From NCBI RefSeq assembly GCF_034263275.1, contig NZ_CP139559.1, positions 3,286,001 to 3,350,000 on the forward strand: a DNA stretch of 64,000 nt, written 5' to 3'. A program made the translations under genes and the position numbers. The notes beneath the pieces are model-generated. The model was not told the origin of the DNA and made no database searches. It was given only the letters and a program-made list of their open reading frames with translations. The DNA comes from Mucilaginibacter sp. cycad4. Lineage in GTDB: Bacteria; Bacteroidota; Bacteroidia; Sphingobacteriales; Sphingobacteriaceae. Numbering within the stretch: the first letter of the stretch is position 1; the number at the start of each line of letters is the position of its first letter. This document shows, in pieces, positions 16,660-26,990 of the stretch.

Positions 16660-17475
16660 TTAACATGCCCTCAACAAAAGCTTACGGTATGCCGATGGAT
16701 TACTGCCGCCAAATTGCCTGAAGCATCGCAAAAAATGGCTTTGATCGGCAAATCCACAGGCAAAAGCGATATCCGTTAAAGATAATCCCTCATCTGCCAG
16801 TAACGCAAATGATCTTTCAATCCTGAGCTTGCGGATGTATTCGCCCAAAGTGCAATTAAAATACTTCGAAAAATCACGGGATAAATGAACCGGATGGATC
16901 TGTAACAGCCCGGAAAGTTCGGTAAGCGTATGCTTGCTGGCAGGATCATCGGCCAGCACCTCTTTCAACCTGCCAACCCACACGGGCACTTGCCGCGACA
17001 TGCCGGCACTATTTAGCTGCATTTTATTGAGCGATTGCAGCAATAACGATTCTATAGCTATCGCGGTCATATCGTCACAAATCTTTGATTCTTTAAAAAT
17101 CCGGTATAAAAGGAACTTCACATCCGGGTCATCAACGGCAAAGCTGCCTTCCAGTTTATCCTGTTTTAACTCTAGCGCATCAAACCAATGTTTTTGTAAC
17201 TCGATATGAAAGCCGCGGGTAAAACCTTTGGGCTTAATATTATAATGCGGATCATGCCAGTTATGAAATAGCAAACTGCCCGCCGGGCAATGATAAACTT
17301 CTTTCTTATTGCCTTCAATAACATTACCGGCCAATATAAAAGTGAAGTAGGCATTTTCATGGTAATGCCAGTCTACCTTATCAAGGGTATATTCGGTATC
17401 CGTTATAGTGATACCCTGCAAATTTGTTGTTTGATTGGTTTGTCCGTAAAAGCTGCCTGTTTGTAACTGTTTCAC
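16660..17475 (-). CDS. AraC-family transcriptional regulator
   Basis: The protein has 271 residues. The N-terminal half resembles a cupin sensor (HYHENAYFTFILAGNV and CPAGSLLFHNWHDPHYN carry the typical His/Gly spacing). The C-terminal ~100 residues form the double helix-turn-helix of AraC/XylS: LTELSGLLQIHPVHLSRDFSKYFNCTLGEYIRKLRIERS, then SLTDIAFACGFADQSHFLRCFRQFGGSNPSAYR. It starts at 17475 and is transcribed towards the serine hydrolase gene with a gap of about 60 bp, so it may control that gene (inference from position). The effector is unknown. Confidence 0.9.
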   Translation of the reverse strand: MKQLQTGSFYGQTNQTTNLQGITITDTEYTLDKVDWHYHENAYFTFILAGNVIEGNKKEVYHCPAGSLLFHNWHDPHYNIKPKGFTRGFHIELQKHWFDALELKQDKLEGSFAVDDPDVKFLLYRIFKESKICDDMTAIAIESLLLQSLNKMQLNSAGMSRQVPVWVGRLKEVLADDPASKHTLTELSGLLQIHPVHLSRDFSKYFNCTLGEYIRKLRIERSFALLADEGLSLTDIAFACGFADQSHFLRCFRQFGGSNPSAYRKLLLRAC

Positions 17476-17517
17476 GGAGATGGATTATTGCATTATTATA
17501 CAGATAATAAACACTAT

Positions 17518-17552
17518 CACTCCCCCTTCAGGGGCCGGGGGGCTAAACCTCC
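17518..17552. repeat. GC-rich palindromic repeat at the end of the ABC ATPase gene
   Basis: CTCCCCCTTCAGGGGCCGGG and GGCTAAACCTCC form the same wording found at 21410-21454, 21479-21510, 31159-31190, 50216-50250 and 50317-50352. Here the repeat supplies the last codons and the TAG stop of the ABC ATPase gene. Confidence 0.65.
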
Positions 17553-18283
17553 TCTACCCTGCGGTCGACAGTTTGAACGTTGGTATTAGCATAATCATTC
17601 TCTATCAATCCATCGCGCATCCTCACTATGCGGTGTGCATGCATGGCGATGTCCTCTTCATGCGTTACAAGTATAATAGTATTGCCTTTAGCGTGGATGT
17701 CTTCAATAAGGCCCATAATCTCGATGGATGTTTTGGTATCGAGATTACCGGTCGGCTCATCGGCCAGTATAATTGAGGGATCATTGATCAACGCCCTTGC
17801 TACCGCAACACGCTGTCTTTGCCCGCCCGAAAGCTCGTTTGGTTTATGATCCATACGGTTACCAAGCCCTACGTTTTTGAGGGCGTTAGAGGCACGTTCC
17901 TTACGTTTTTCCTTATTTATACCCGCATAGATCAGTGGCAGCGCCACATTATCCAAAGCAGTATTACGGGGCAGCAGGTTAAATGTCTGGAATACGAAAC
18001 CAATTTCCGAGTTACGCACTTCGGCAAGCTGGCTATCGGTCATGTGGCTTACATCTATGCCGTTAAGGATATACTGCCCTTTGGTTGGGGTGTCCAGGCA
18101 GCCTAAAATATTCATGAGCGTTGATTTGCCCGAACCTGAAGGGCCCATCAAAGCAACAAACTCGCCTTTGTTAATAGAAAGCGAAACAGATTTAAGCGCG
18201 TGGATCACCTCTGCACCTATCACATATTTACGCCCGATATCTTTTATAGTTATTAACGGCTTGGCAGTATTTATTGGCTCCAT
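17543..18283 (-). CDS. ABC transporter ATP-binding protein, LolD/MacB type
   Basis: This 246-residue ATPase has Walker [10 protein letters not shown] (about 51-59), a Q-loop in VFQTFNLLP, the signature [15 protein letters not shown], Walker [13 protein letters not shown] and the switch His in LVTHE. The order and spacing match the MacB/LolD/FtsE clade, which works with FtsX-like permeases such as the one at 7.2-8.4 kb. No permease is adjacent. The C-terminus (RRVEEV) and stop fall in a dispersed GC-rich repeat, so the native end may have been altered. Confidence 0.92.
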   Translation of the reverse strand: MEPINTAKPLITIKDIGRKYVIGAEVIHALKSVSLSINKGEFVALMGPSGSGKSTLMNILGCLDTPTKGQYILNGIDVSHMTDSQLAEVRNSEIGFVFQTFNLLPRNTALDNVALPLIYAGINKEKRKERASNALKNVGLGNRMDHKPNELSGGQRQRVAVARALINDPSIILADEPTGNLDTKTSIEIMGLIEDIHAKGNTIILVTHEEDIAMHAHRIVRMRDGLIENDYANTNVQTVDRRVEEV

Positions 18284-18344
18284 GAATTATTTTTTGTTTT
18301 GACTGCACTGGGGTGCCTAATGTTACAGCAGTTTTTATTTTTAG

Positions 18345-18447
18345 TCAGGCGAAGTCTGTAAGTCCGATGCCCGCAAGTCCGCAAGTTTTTTAGCTCCCAT
18401 TCTTTCGGGCTTTCCGACTTACGGACTTTTCCGACTTTCGGACTCAA
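18345..18447. repeat. AAGTCCG-type inverted repeats
   Basis: AAGTCTGTAAGTCCGATG near 18350 faces TCCGACTTACGGACTT near 18412-18430, and more copies of the AGTCCG word follow. The same word is scattered at 28843-28914 and 28998-29012. It is a noncoding repeat between the ABC ATPase and gatC. Confidence 0.5.
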
Positions 18448-18453
18448 AAACGC

Positions 18454-18744
18454 TTACTTTTCAATAACCTTGGCTACTAAAAAGTAGTTCTCATCATGTT
18501 TAGGGGCATTCTCCAAAGCTTCTTCGTGGGTAATTTGTTGTTTCACCACATCCTCACGCAGCACGTTGGCACCGGTGGTCATATAAACCAGCGGTTCAAC
18601 ACCTGTAGTATCCACCTCGTTAAGTTTGGCCATAAAATCAAGGATCTTGCTCATATCCTTCATGTTATCCTGTACTTCGGCTTCGGTAAGTTCAAGGCGG
18701 GCCAGGTGGGCTACTTTTTCAACGGTTTCTTTATCAATGGTCAT
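18454..18744 (-). CDS. gatC: Asp-tRNA(Asn)/Glu-tRNA(Gln) amidotransferase subunit C
   Basis: GatC stabilises GatA and helps GatB in converting misacylated Glu-tRNA(Gln) to Gln-tRNA(Gln). The 96 residues from the ATG at 18744 (MTIDKETVEKVAHLARLELTEAEVQ) are of full family length, with the typical VAHLARL and the late VLREDVV...ALENAPKHDENYFLVAKVIEK. An upstream in-frame ATG at 18789 is rejected because those 15 codons are the tail of an acyltransferase remnant. gatA and gatB are not in the window. Confidence 0.93.
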   Translation of the reverse strand: MTIDKETVEKVAHLARLELTEAEVQDNMKDMSKILDFMAKLNEVDTTGVEPLVYMTTGANVLREDVVKQQITHEEALENAPKHDENYFLVAKVIEK

Positions 18745-18871
18745 GCCTGTTGTTTTTTGTTTTATAATAGCGTGAACCTCATCGTGCAAAGCGTCGGCAT
18801 CATCTAAAGTTACATGCCCGCTTCAATGGGTTTATGTACAAATATATTACAAATTCCCGGTCTGCTGCCAT
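18745..18871 (-). pseudogene. Remnant of an acyltransferase 3' end (plsC-like)
   Basis: On the minus strand this stretch reads GSRPGICNIFVHKPIEA, then after a one-base frame change GHVTLDDADALHDEVHAIIK. This aligns with the end of the intact acyltransferase next door (GSRPGLCKFKVHKPVETAHLSIDDADALRDEIFEIM). DNA identity is obvious at GGTCTGCTGCCAT in both (18859-18871 and 19021-19033). It is either a partial tandem duplication or what is left of an older plsC after replacement. Stop codons and the frameshift rule out function. Confidence 0.7.
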
Positions 18872-18879
18872 ATAATTGA

Positions 18880-19641
18880 CTAAGCGAAAGTAGAAACAGT
18901 ATCTTCAGACTTTAAATCATTATTCATAATTTCAAATATTTCGTCGCGCAAGGCATCAGCATCGTCAATGCTTAGGTGGGCGGTTTCAACAGGTTTGTGT
19001 ACCTTAAATTTGCACAGGCCCGGTCTGCTGCCATGCCTGGTACCCGTATCCCAAAGTATTTGCCAGGCATTGGCCGAGGACACCGGAATGACAGGTATTT
19101 TCAGCTCAATAGCCAGCCTGAAAGGGCCATTTTTAAACGGGCAAAGCTGCGGCGGGTAATGATCTGAAATACCTCCCTCGGGGAAAATGATAAGAGAAAT
19201 GCCTTCCTGTAATTTTTCGGATGCTTTTTTAAACGCGCGGAACGACGACATTTTACTATCCCGGTTAACAGGTATATCTACCGTACGGAAGAAAAGACCG
19301 GTTACCAGGCCGTCTTCCAGTTCCTGCTTGCCCATAAAACAGCAATTGCTTTTAACCAGGATACACATAGCCGAAATATCAAGGTTTGAGGTATGATTAG
19401 GACAAATGATATAAGGCCTGCTCCAGTCAATCGGTTCTTCATACTCAAAATGGTAAAATATACCTGCAAAAGCCGAACTTACTAATCCCCAAAGCCTTCT
19501 GAATAAATTAAGGGTGCGATAGCGTTCAGGTTTACGGGAAAAATAATAGAAAAAAGGCCATAATAAAAGATAGCCAAGGGCCACGCTCACAATGTAAAGA
19601 TATACGTGTACTTTTCTCAATATCATTTTCATCATCACCAA
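18880..19641 (-). CDS. plsC: 1-acyl-sn-glycerol-3-phosphate acyltransferase
   Basis: PlsC puts the second acyl chain on lysophosphatidate to form phosphatidic acid at the inner membrane. The 253-residue protein has one or two N-terminal membrane helices (about 10-30), the catalytic NHTSNLD (HX4D) motif, DIPVNRDSK for glycerol-phosphate binding, and IIFPEGGIS with IPVIPVS. The start could be any of the Met codons in MVMMKM; the first is given. It faces trpS head to head with a 31-bp gap. The gene symbol rests on family membership only. Confidence 0.85.
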   Translation of the reverse strand: MVMMKMILRKVHVYLYIVSVALGYLLLWPFFYYFSRKPERYRTLNLFRRLWGLVSSAFAGIFYHFEYEEPIDWSRPYIICPNHTSNLDISAMCILVKSNCCFMGKQELEDGLVTGLFFRTVDIPVNRDSKMSSFRAFKKASEKLQEGISLIIFPEGGISDHYPPQLCPFKNGPFRLAIELKIPVIPVSSANAWQILWDTGTRHGSRPGLCKFKVHKPVETAHLSIDDADALRDEIFEIMNNDLKSEDTVSTFA

Positions 19642-19654
19642 AAATAGAAAAATT

Positions 19655-19663
19655 CCTTACTTT
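19655..19663 (+). promoter_or_regulatory. Possible -7 box of trpS
   Basis: TACTTTCG resembles TAnnTTTG with one mismatch and lies about 10 bp before the trpS ATG, in the short gap between divergent genes. The support is weak. Confidence 0.3.
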
Positions 19664-19672
19664 CGCCACACT

Positions 19673-20668
19673 ATGGAGACTGTTGTTAGTGGCATCCGTT
19701 CGACCGGAAACTTACACTTAGGAAATTATTACGGGGCGTTGCAAAACTTTATAAAAATGCAGGATGAATACAACTGCTTTTTCTTTATTGCTGACCTCCA
19801 CTCGTTAACCACACACCCTACACCTGCCAATTTACATGGCAACGTGAAGCAAGTGTTGATAGAATATTTAGCCGCTGGCATCGACCCGGAAAAGGCTACT
19901 ATATATGTACAATCGGATGTTCCGGAGGTTACCGAATTATACCTGTACCTGAACATGAACGCTTACCTGGGCGAGCTGGAACGCGCAACTTCTTTTAAAG
20001 ATAAAGTACGCGCCAATCCCGAAAACGTTAACGCCGGTCTGTTAACCTACCCGGTTTTAATGGCGGCAGATATTATTATCCACAAAGCCACCAAAGTACC
20101 CGTTGGTAAAGACCAGGAGCAACACCTTGAAATGGCCCGCACTTTCGGCAACCGTTTTAACAGGCTGTACAACCATGATTATTTCCCAGAGCCTTTTGCC
20201 TTTAGCTTTGGCGAAAGTTTGGTAAAAATTCCGGGACTGGATGGCAAGGGAAAAATGGGCAAATCGGAGGGTGAAGGCAATGCGATATTTTTGGGCGATA
20301 CCCCGGAGGCTATCCGCAAAAAAGTAATGCGCGCGGTAACCGATAGCGGCCCGACCGTTGAAAACCAGCAAAAACCACAGGAAATCCAAAACCTGTTTGA
20401 TTTGATGAAAGTAGTATCAACACCTGATACGCTTGCACATTTTGACGAATCATATAACAAAATGGCCATCCGCTATGGCGATTTAAAAAAGCAGCTTGCC
20501 GAAGATATGGTACTGGCAACAGCCCCTATCCGCGACAGGATCAACGCCATTGCCAGCGATGCCGATTACCTGCGTAAAGTAGCCGAAATGGGTGCAGAAA
20601 AGGCCCGCGAAAGCGCTTCAAGAACAATAAGAGAGGTTAGAGAGATCATCGGTTTCAGGAAATTTTAA
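19673..20668 (+). CDS. trpS: Tryptophan--tRNA ligase
   Basis: The 331 residues carry the class I aminoacyl-tRNA synthetase motifs. TGNLHLGNYYGALQNF is the HIGH region (residues about 11-26), and KGKMGKSEGEGNAIFL is the KMSKS loop in its KMGKS form. Further TrpRS marks are FIADLHSLT, VPVGKDQEQHLEMAR and the tail helix RESASRTIREVREIIGF. The length is normal for bacterial TrpRS. It is transcribed alone from a start 31 bp from the divergent plsC. Confidence 0.96.
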   Translation: METVVSGIRSTGNLHLGNYYGALQNFIKMQDEYNCFFFIADLHSLTTHPTPANLHGNVKQVLIEYLAAGIDPEKATIYVQSDVPEVTELYLYLNMNAYLGELERATSFKDKVRANPENVNAGLLTYPVLMAADIIIHKATKVPVGKDQEQHLEMARTFGNRFNRLYNHDYFPEPFAFSFGESLVKIPGLDGKGKMGKSEGEGNAIFLGDTPEAIRKKVMRAVTDSGPTVENQQKPQEIQNLFDLMKVVSTPDTLAHFDESYNKMAIRYGDLKKQLAEDMVLATAPIRDRINAIASDADYLRKVAEMGAEKARESASRTIREVREIIGFRKF

Positions 20669-20679
20669 ATAGCGGGTTT

Positions 20680-20790
20680 TGATAGTTCATAGTTCATAGT
20701 GTATATTAGTCGGAGTTCATTTCAAAATAGCTGATGTTCTTCGTCAAAAACATCAGCTATGAACCATGTACTATAACCCATGAACTAAAT
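20680..20790. repeat. Nested inverted repeat after trpS
   Basis: A 12-bp perfect stem, ATAGCTGATGTT (20727-20738) with AACATCAGCTAT (20749-20760), is nested within outer arms of the TTCATAGTTCATAGT / CTATAACCCATGAAC kind. The outer word CTATGAACYATG also occurs at 1518-1555. No T-run follows, so a transcription-stop role is only possible. Confidence 0.5.
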
Positions 20791-20794
20791 AAAT

Positions 20795-21409
20795 ATGCAC
20801 TTAGCTATTGTAGGAAATATAGGCGCCGGAAAGACCACCCTTACCGAGATGCTCACCAAAAATTACGGGTGGGACCCTTTGTATGAAGCTGTAGATAATA
20901 ACCCCTATTTAGAGGATTTTTACAGCGATATGAAACGCTGGAGCTTTAACCTGCAGATCTATTTCCTGAACAGCCGTTACCGCCAGATCATCGACATCCA
21001 AAAAAGCGGGCATAATATTATCCAGGACCGTACCATTTATGAGGATGCCTATATTTTTGCCGAAAACCTGCATGATATGGGCCTGATGACAACGCGCGAT
21101 TACGAAAACTATGAATCAATTTTTCAGAATATAACCGAGTTTATAAAACCGCCCGATCTGCTGGTTTACCTTAAAGCTTCGGTACCAACACTGGTAAGCA
21201 ATATCCAGCGCCGCGGCCGTGAGTATGAAATAGGTATCCGTTTAGATTATCTTTCAAAACTGAACGAAAAGTATGATAAGTGGATCAACAATTATAAATT
21301 GGGCAAGCTACTGATCCTCGATAAGGATAACCTTGATTTTGCCAACAATACGGAAGATATGGCCACCATCGTAAACCTGATTGAACGGGAGATTAACGGG
21401 TTGTTTTAG
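20795..21409 (+). CDS. Deoxynucleoside kinase
   Basis: This 204-residue kinase would phosphorylate deoxynucleosides (probably dA/dG or dC) for salvage. The P-loop GNIGAGKTT (residues 7-15) is at the very N-terminus. Further marks are EAVDNNPYLEDFY, IQDRTIYEDAYIFAENL (the D/E-R-S-like substrate block), LLVYLKASVPTLVSNIQRRGREYE (lid arginines) and DYLSKLNEKYDKW. This matches the dNK/dGK-dAK family common in Bacteroidota. Substrate preference cannot be told. kdsB follows after a GC-rich repeat. Confidence 0.9.
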   Translation: MHLAIVGNIGAGKTTLTEMLTKNYGWDPLYEAVDNNPYLEDFYSDMKRWSFNLQIYFLNSRYRQIIDIQKSGHNIIQDRTIYEDAYIFAENLHDMGLMTTRDYENYESIFQNITEFIKPPDLLVYLKASVPTLVSNIQRRGREYEIGIRLDYLSKLNEKYDKWINNYKLGKLLILDKDNLDFANNTEDMATIVNLIEREINGLF

Positions 21410-21454
21410 CGCCCCTCCTAAATCCTCCCCCGCCAGTTGGCAGGAGGACTTTTT
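21410..21454. repeat. GC-rich palindromic repeat between the kinase gene and kdsB
   Basis: GCCCCTCCTAAATCCTCCCC followed by CGCCAGTTGGCAGGAGGAC is the same type of repeat as at 50216-50250. A second copy (21479-21510) lies just inside kdsB. Confidence 0.65.
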
Positions 21455-21464
21455 AATAAAAGCT

Positions 21465-22238
21465 ATGGAAAAAAATCAATCTCTCCCCTCCGGGGAGATT
21501 AAGAAGGGCTTTTTAGGCATCATACCCGCCCGTTACGCATCGTCACGTTTTCCCGGTAAACCATTGGTTGATATCGGTGGTAAAACCATGATCAGGCGCG
21601 TATATGAGCAGGCTAAAAAATGCCGGAGCCTTAGCGAGGTTATCGTAGCTACCGATGACGACCGTATTTTTAATCATGTAAACAGCTTTGGCGGGATTGC
21701 CGTAATGACCGGTTCCAATCACCATAGTGGTACCGACCGTTGTGCCGAAGTTGCCCGCCTGCACCCCGGGTATGATGTGATTATCAATATCCAGGGCGAC
21801 GAGCCTTTTATCGATCCAGAGCAGATCACCAAATTAACAGCGTGCTTTAACGATCCTGATACCCAACTGGCCACTCTTGTAAAAAGGATCCTGACCGAAC
21901 AGGAACTGCATAATACCAATTCGCCCAAGGTGGTGATCAATAAACTATCCGAAGCCATTTATTTTTCACGCGCCACGCTACCTCACGTCCGTGGGCAGGA
22001 GCCTGAAAACTGGCTCGAATTTCATATTTTTTATAAGCACATAGGCATTTATGGTTACCGGGCCGATGTATTGCAACTGATCACCAAACTTCCTGTATCC
22101 CCGCTTGAAAAAGCCGAAAGCCTGGAGCAGCTTCGCTGGATAGATAATGGCTACCGCATCAAAGTGGCCGAAACCGAGCTGGAAACCCATGCGGTTGATG
22201 TGCCGGAAGACCTGGAGAAACTAAAGTTTGATATATAG
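21465..22238 (+). CDS. kdsB: 3-deoxy-manno-octulosonate cytidylyltransferase
   Basis: KdsB makes CMP-KDO for lipopolysaccharide inner core synthesis. The 257 residues include FLGIIPARYASSRFPGKPL (nucleotide binding, about 16-34), VIVATDDDRI, SGTDRCAEVA, INIQGDEPFIDPEQI, YFSRATLPH and HIGIYGYRADVLQ, all KdsB marks. The first 15 residues (MEKNQSLPSGEIKKG) are extra. They are encoded by an in-frame copy of the dispersed GC-rich repeat at 21479-21510, because relatives start at about the Leu-Gly-Ile-Ile-Pro segment. The ATG at 21465 is chosen over an earlier one at 21381 that overlaps the kinase gene. Confidence 0.93.
   Translation: MEKNQSLPSGEIKKGFLGIIPARYASSRFPGKPLVDIGGKTMIRRVYEQAKKCRSLSEVIVATDDDRIFNHVNSFGGIAVMTGSNHHSGTDRCAEVARLHPGYDVIINIQGDEPFIDPEQITKLTACFNDPDTQLATLVKRILTEQELHNTNSPKVVINKLSEAIYFSRATLPHVRGQEPENWLEFHIFYKHIGIYGYRADVLQLITKLPVSPLEKAESLEQLRWIDNGYRIKVAETELETHAVDVPEDLEKLKFDI
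21479..21510. repeat. GC-rich palindromic repeat read in frame in kdsB
   Basis: TCTCCCCTCCGGGGAGATTA matches the core of the repeat family and encodes S-L-P-S-G-E-I-K-K-G at the kdsB N-terminus. Confidence 0.65.
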
Positions 22239-22341
22239 TTTCCGGTTCAACCCTCCCAATTATAAGTCAGCACTCCTGTACTGATAACCTTGTTATTCTT
22301 AATACGTATAAGATTAAGTGTGCCGCATTAAAGGTTATTTA

Positions 22342-22368
22342 AACTATTGAAACACAATTTCAATAGTT
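22342..22368. repeat. 11-bp perfect hairpin upstream of the FIST gene
   Basis: AACTATTGAAA and TTTCAATAGTT flank CACAA. It has no T-run. It lies about 100 bp past kdsB and 122 bp before the FIST gene and could be an operator or a weak terminator; the remaining gap shows nothing else clear. Confidence 0.45.
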
Positions 22369-22489
22369 ATAATTAATGAATTTTCTGTAAACAATAAATC
22401 GTTTGATACTTTCGTATTTTAACCAATTTTTGCTTCTTAATTTATTAACTTCACCTGTAGCACCACCACATTATTAACCTAAAATCATT

Positions 22490-23626
22490 ATGAGGATAAG
22501 GCAGCATCATTTTGTAAACAAGGGCTGGGTAAATTATTTTGCCGATCCTGAATTTAGTGCTGAAAAATGCCAGCTGGTACTTGCTTTCGGTGCGCCGAAA
22601 TTAATTACCGGTCCTGAAATCTATGATTATCTTAAAACAAGCTATCCCAATGCCAATATTGTTTTCGCCTCCACCGCGGGCGAGATCCTAGGTAGTGAGG
22701 TATATGATGATAGTATAGTAGTGACGGCTCTTGAGCTTGAAAAATCAACCATTACCTGCACGTGTACCCACGTAAACAAACAGGCTAACAGTGCCGAAAC
22801 AGGTGCCTTCCTGATGGCGCAACTGGATAAAAAAGGCTTAAACTGTGTATTCATTATATCCGACGGCACTTTTATAAACGGAAGTGAGCTGGTTGACGGC
22901 TTTAACCGCGATAACCCCGGGAAGGTTCCCGTAACAGGTGGCCTGGCCGGTGATGCAGCACGGTTTAACAGTACATTTACCAGTCTTAACGCCATTCCCA
23001 CCCAAGGCAATGTGATAGCCATTGGCTTTTATGGTGATAGCCTGCAAATTAGCCACGGCTCAAGCGGGGGCTGGGAAGAGTTTGGGCCTCAACGAACCAT
23101 CACCCGGTCGGATAAAAACGTACTTTTTGAGATAGATGGTAAAAGCGCACTCGATCTTTACAAAGAATATTTAGGTGAGTATGCTAAAGAGCTGCCCGGC
23201 TCGGCCCTATTGTTCCCATTATCATTAAACATTGAAGATTCGGACAAAAAGCTCGTGCGAACCATATTAAGCGTTAACGAAGACAAAAAATCAATGACTT
23301 TTGCCGGCAATTTGCCCGAAGGGAGTAAAGTACGCCTGATGAAAGCCAACTTTGAAAAACTGATAGGTGCTTCATCATCGGCCGCTACCGATGCCATAAC
23401 AGGGCCGGAGCATGCCAACCTGGCCATATTGATTAGTTGTGTGGGCCGAAAACTGGTGCTTAATGACCGCACCGACGAAGAGTTAATGGCAGCCAAACAT
23501 ATTTTCGGTAATGAAACCGCTATGGCAGGCTTTTATTCATACGGAGAGCTGTCGCCCCTTAATAAAGGGTCAAATTGTGAGCTGCATAACCAAACCATGA
23601 CTATCACCACCTTTACCGAACGTTAA
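22490..23626 (+). CDS. FIST-domain sensor protein
   Basis: This 378-residue soluble protein has FIST_N (about 25-215) and FIST_C (about 220-360) domains. Typical marks are LVLAFGAPKLI, IVFASTAGEILGSEVYDDSIVVTALEL, VFIISDGTFINGSELVDGF, PVTGGLAGDAARFNSTFT and, at the end, ETAMAGFYSYGELSP. FIST domains are thought to bind small ligands, perhaps amino acids, and feed them to signalling proteins. It ends 3 bp before the hybrid kinase start, so the two are one operon and probably form a sensor-kinase pair. The kinase has no PAS or membrane sensor of its own. Confidence 0.9.
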   Translation: MRIRQHHFVNKGWVNYFADPEFSAEKCQLVLAFGAPKLITGPEIYDYLKTSYPNANIVFASTAGEILGSEVYDDSIVVTALELEKSTITCTCTHVNKQANSAETGAFLMAQLDKKGLNCVFIISDGTFINGSELVDGFNRDNPGKVPVTGGLAGDAARFNSTFTSLNAIPTQGNVIAIGFYGDSLQISHGSSGGWEEFGPQRTITRSDKNVLFEIDGKSALDLYKEYLGEYAKELPGSALLFPLSLNIEDSDKKLVRTILSVNEDKKSMTFAGNLPEGSKVRLMKANFEKLIGASSSAATDAITGPEHANLAILISCVGRKLVLNDRTDEELMAAKHIFGNETAMAGFYSYGELSPLNKGSNCELHNQTMTITTFTER

Positions 23627-23629
23627 TTT

Positions 23630-25162
23630 ATGGATTACCATTACTTATTAGATAAGCAGATAAAGAAGATGCTTCCGGCACAGTACCTGGAAGATGAAGC
23701 TATTTTGCAGTTTTTGGGTGCCGTAAATAACAGTTTCAAAAATTTTGAAAAGTCGATAAAACTGGCCGATCATGCTTTTAATGTGAGTGAGCGCGAATAC
23801 GTAACCGTTACGGATAACCTGAAGCTGCAAAATGAGATCAAACAGCGTTCTACCTCTCAACTAAAAGAAGCTATAAGGGCACTTAATCCCGATGTGGAGT
23901 TAAACATCTCCGACTCAGACGATGACCTCATCCATATCATCAGCTTTTTACATGAGCGCATAGCCAAAGCTAAAGAACTGGAAGTTGACCTGATCCATTC
24001 AAAAGAGCTTGCCGAAAAGGCGGCAATGGCCAAAGCACAGTTCCTGAGTATTATGAGCCACGAGATCCGTACGCCAATGAACGCCGTTATTGGTTTTACG
24101 CACCTGCTCATCCACCAGGACCCCAAGCCCGAGCAAATGGAGTTTCTGAACTTCCTCAAGTTTTCGGCCGAAAACCTGCTGGTGCTCATCAATGATATAT
24201 TGGATTTTAGTAAGATAGAAGCCGGTGGCGTTGAATTTGAAAATGTGGACTTTAGTCTTACCGATCTGATCAAAAATATACGCCTGGCCCTGCTGCAAAA
24301 GGCAAACGAAAAAAACATCCAGATAAAACTGATGATGGACCAGGACTTGCCCAATGCCATCATTGGCGATCCGGTGCGCCTTGGTCAGATCCTCACAAAC
24401 CTGATGAGCAATGCTGTTAAATTTACGCATAAAGGAAAGGTAACAATAACCGCATCCTTAGCAAGCAGCACAGCTAATTCATCAACCATTGATTTTGAGA
24501 TAGCCGATACCGGCATTGGTATAACGCCCGATAAAATTGATCATATTTTTGAAAGCTTTAACCAGGCCAGTTCAGATACAACCCGCAAATACGGTGGTAC
24601 GGGTTTGGGCTTAACTATTACCAAACGCCTGCTGCAACTGCTTGGCAGTGACATTACAGTTGAAAGCGAATATGGCAAAGGCTCGGTATTTAACTTCAGC
24701 CTTACTTTTAAAAACAGTAAAAAACTATTGAGCAGCACGGCCGATAGCGATGAGTTTTACCGTTTAAAAAGCCTTAAAGGTACCAGGCTGTTGATTGCCG
24801 AAGATAACCAGATCAATGTGATACTGGCCAAACAGTTCATGAAACAATGGGAGGTTGAATGTGATGTTGCCGAAAACGGCGAAATAGCCCTGATGCTGGT
24901 GCAAACTCATGACTATGATATGGTTTTGATGGACCTGCAAATGCCCGAAATGGACGGCTACCAGGCAACCCGCGCCATACGCGAACTGCCTGACGATAAG
25001 TACAAAAAACTGCCCATCATAGCCCTCACCGCATCTGCCATGCTTGATATCCAGGATATGGCGTTCACCGTTGGTATGAATGATTATGTGAGCAAGCCCT
25101 TTAACCCCAATGAACTGCACCGCAAGATTGAGTTATACAGCAGGCAAAAGGAAAGGGTATAA
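23630..25162 (+). CDS. Soluble hybrid histidine kinase/response regulator, FIST partner
   Basis: The protein has 510 residues and no membrane helix. The N-terminal ~125 residues are helical and probably coiled coil, with no recognised sensor domain. HisKA follows with SIMSHEIRTPMNAVIG (His about 144), then HATPase_c (N-box LMSNAVKFT, DTGIGIT, GGTGLGLTI) and a C-terminal receiver with Asp about 435 in VLMDLQMPEMDG and Lys in YVSKPF. With no sensor of its own and a FIST gene 3 bp upstream, the signal is probably delivered by the FIST protein. The catalytic region is close to that of the kinase at 3.0-6.3 kb, so the two share ancestry. The output partner is not encoded here. Confidence 0.9.
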   Translation: MDYHYLLDKQIKKMLPAQYLEDEAILQFLGAVNNSFKNFEKSIKLADHAFNVSEREYVTVTDNLKLQNEIKQRSTSQLKEAIRALNPDVELNISDSDDDLIHIISFLHERIAKAKELEVDLIHSKELAEKAAMAKAQFLSIMSHEIRTPMNAVIGFTHLLIHQDPKPEQMEFLNFLKFSAENLLVLINDILDFSKIEAGGVEFENVDFSLTDLIKNIRLALLQKANEKNIQIKLMMDQDLPNAIIGDPVRLGQILTNLMSNAVKFTHKGKVTITASLASSTANSSTIDFEIADTGIGITPDKIDHIFESFNQASSDTTRKYGGTGLGLTITKRLLQLLGSDITVESEYGKGSVFNFSLTFKNSKKLLSSTADSDEFYRLKSLKGTRLLIAEDNQINVILAKQFMKQWEVECDVAENGEIALMLVQTHDYDMVLMDLQMPEMDGYQATRAIRELPDDKYKKLPIIALTASAMLDIQDMAFTVGMNDYVSKPFNPNELHRKIELYSRQKERV

Positions 25163-25258
25163 CATCTGTTTCTTTTTGACGCCCCTTGCAAATAAGCGCA
25201 CAACCTACTCTATAAAAGCAACTTACAAACAAAACACCTTAGCGGTTCCCTTTTTTGA

Positions 25259-26968
<1,710 letters not shown>

Positions 26969-26990
26969 GTAATTGTACGATAATTAGATA

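Noticed and set aside
18745..18789. Longer gatC start
   Set aside because: Those codons align with the tail of the acyltransferase remnant.
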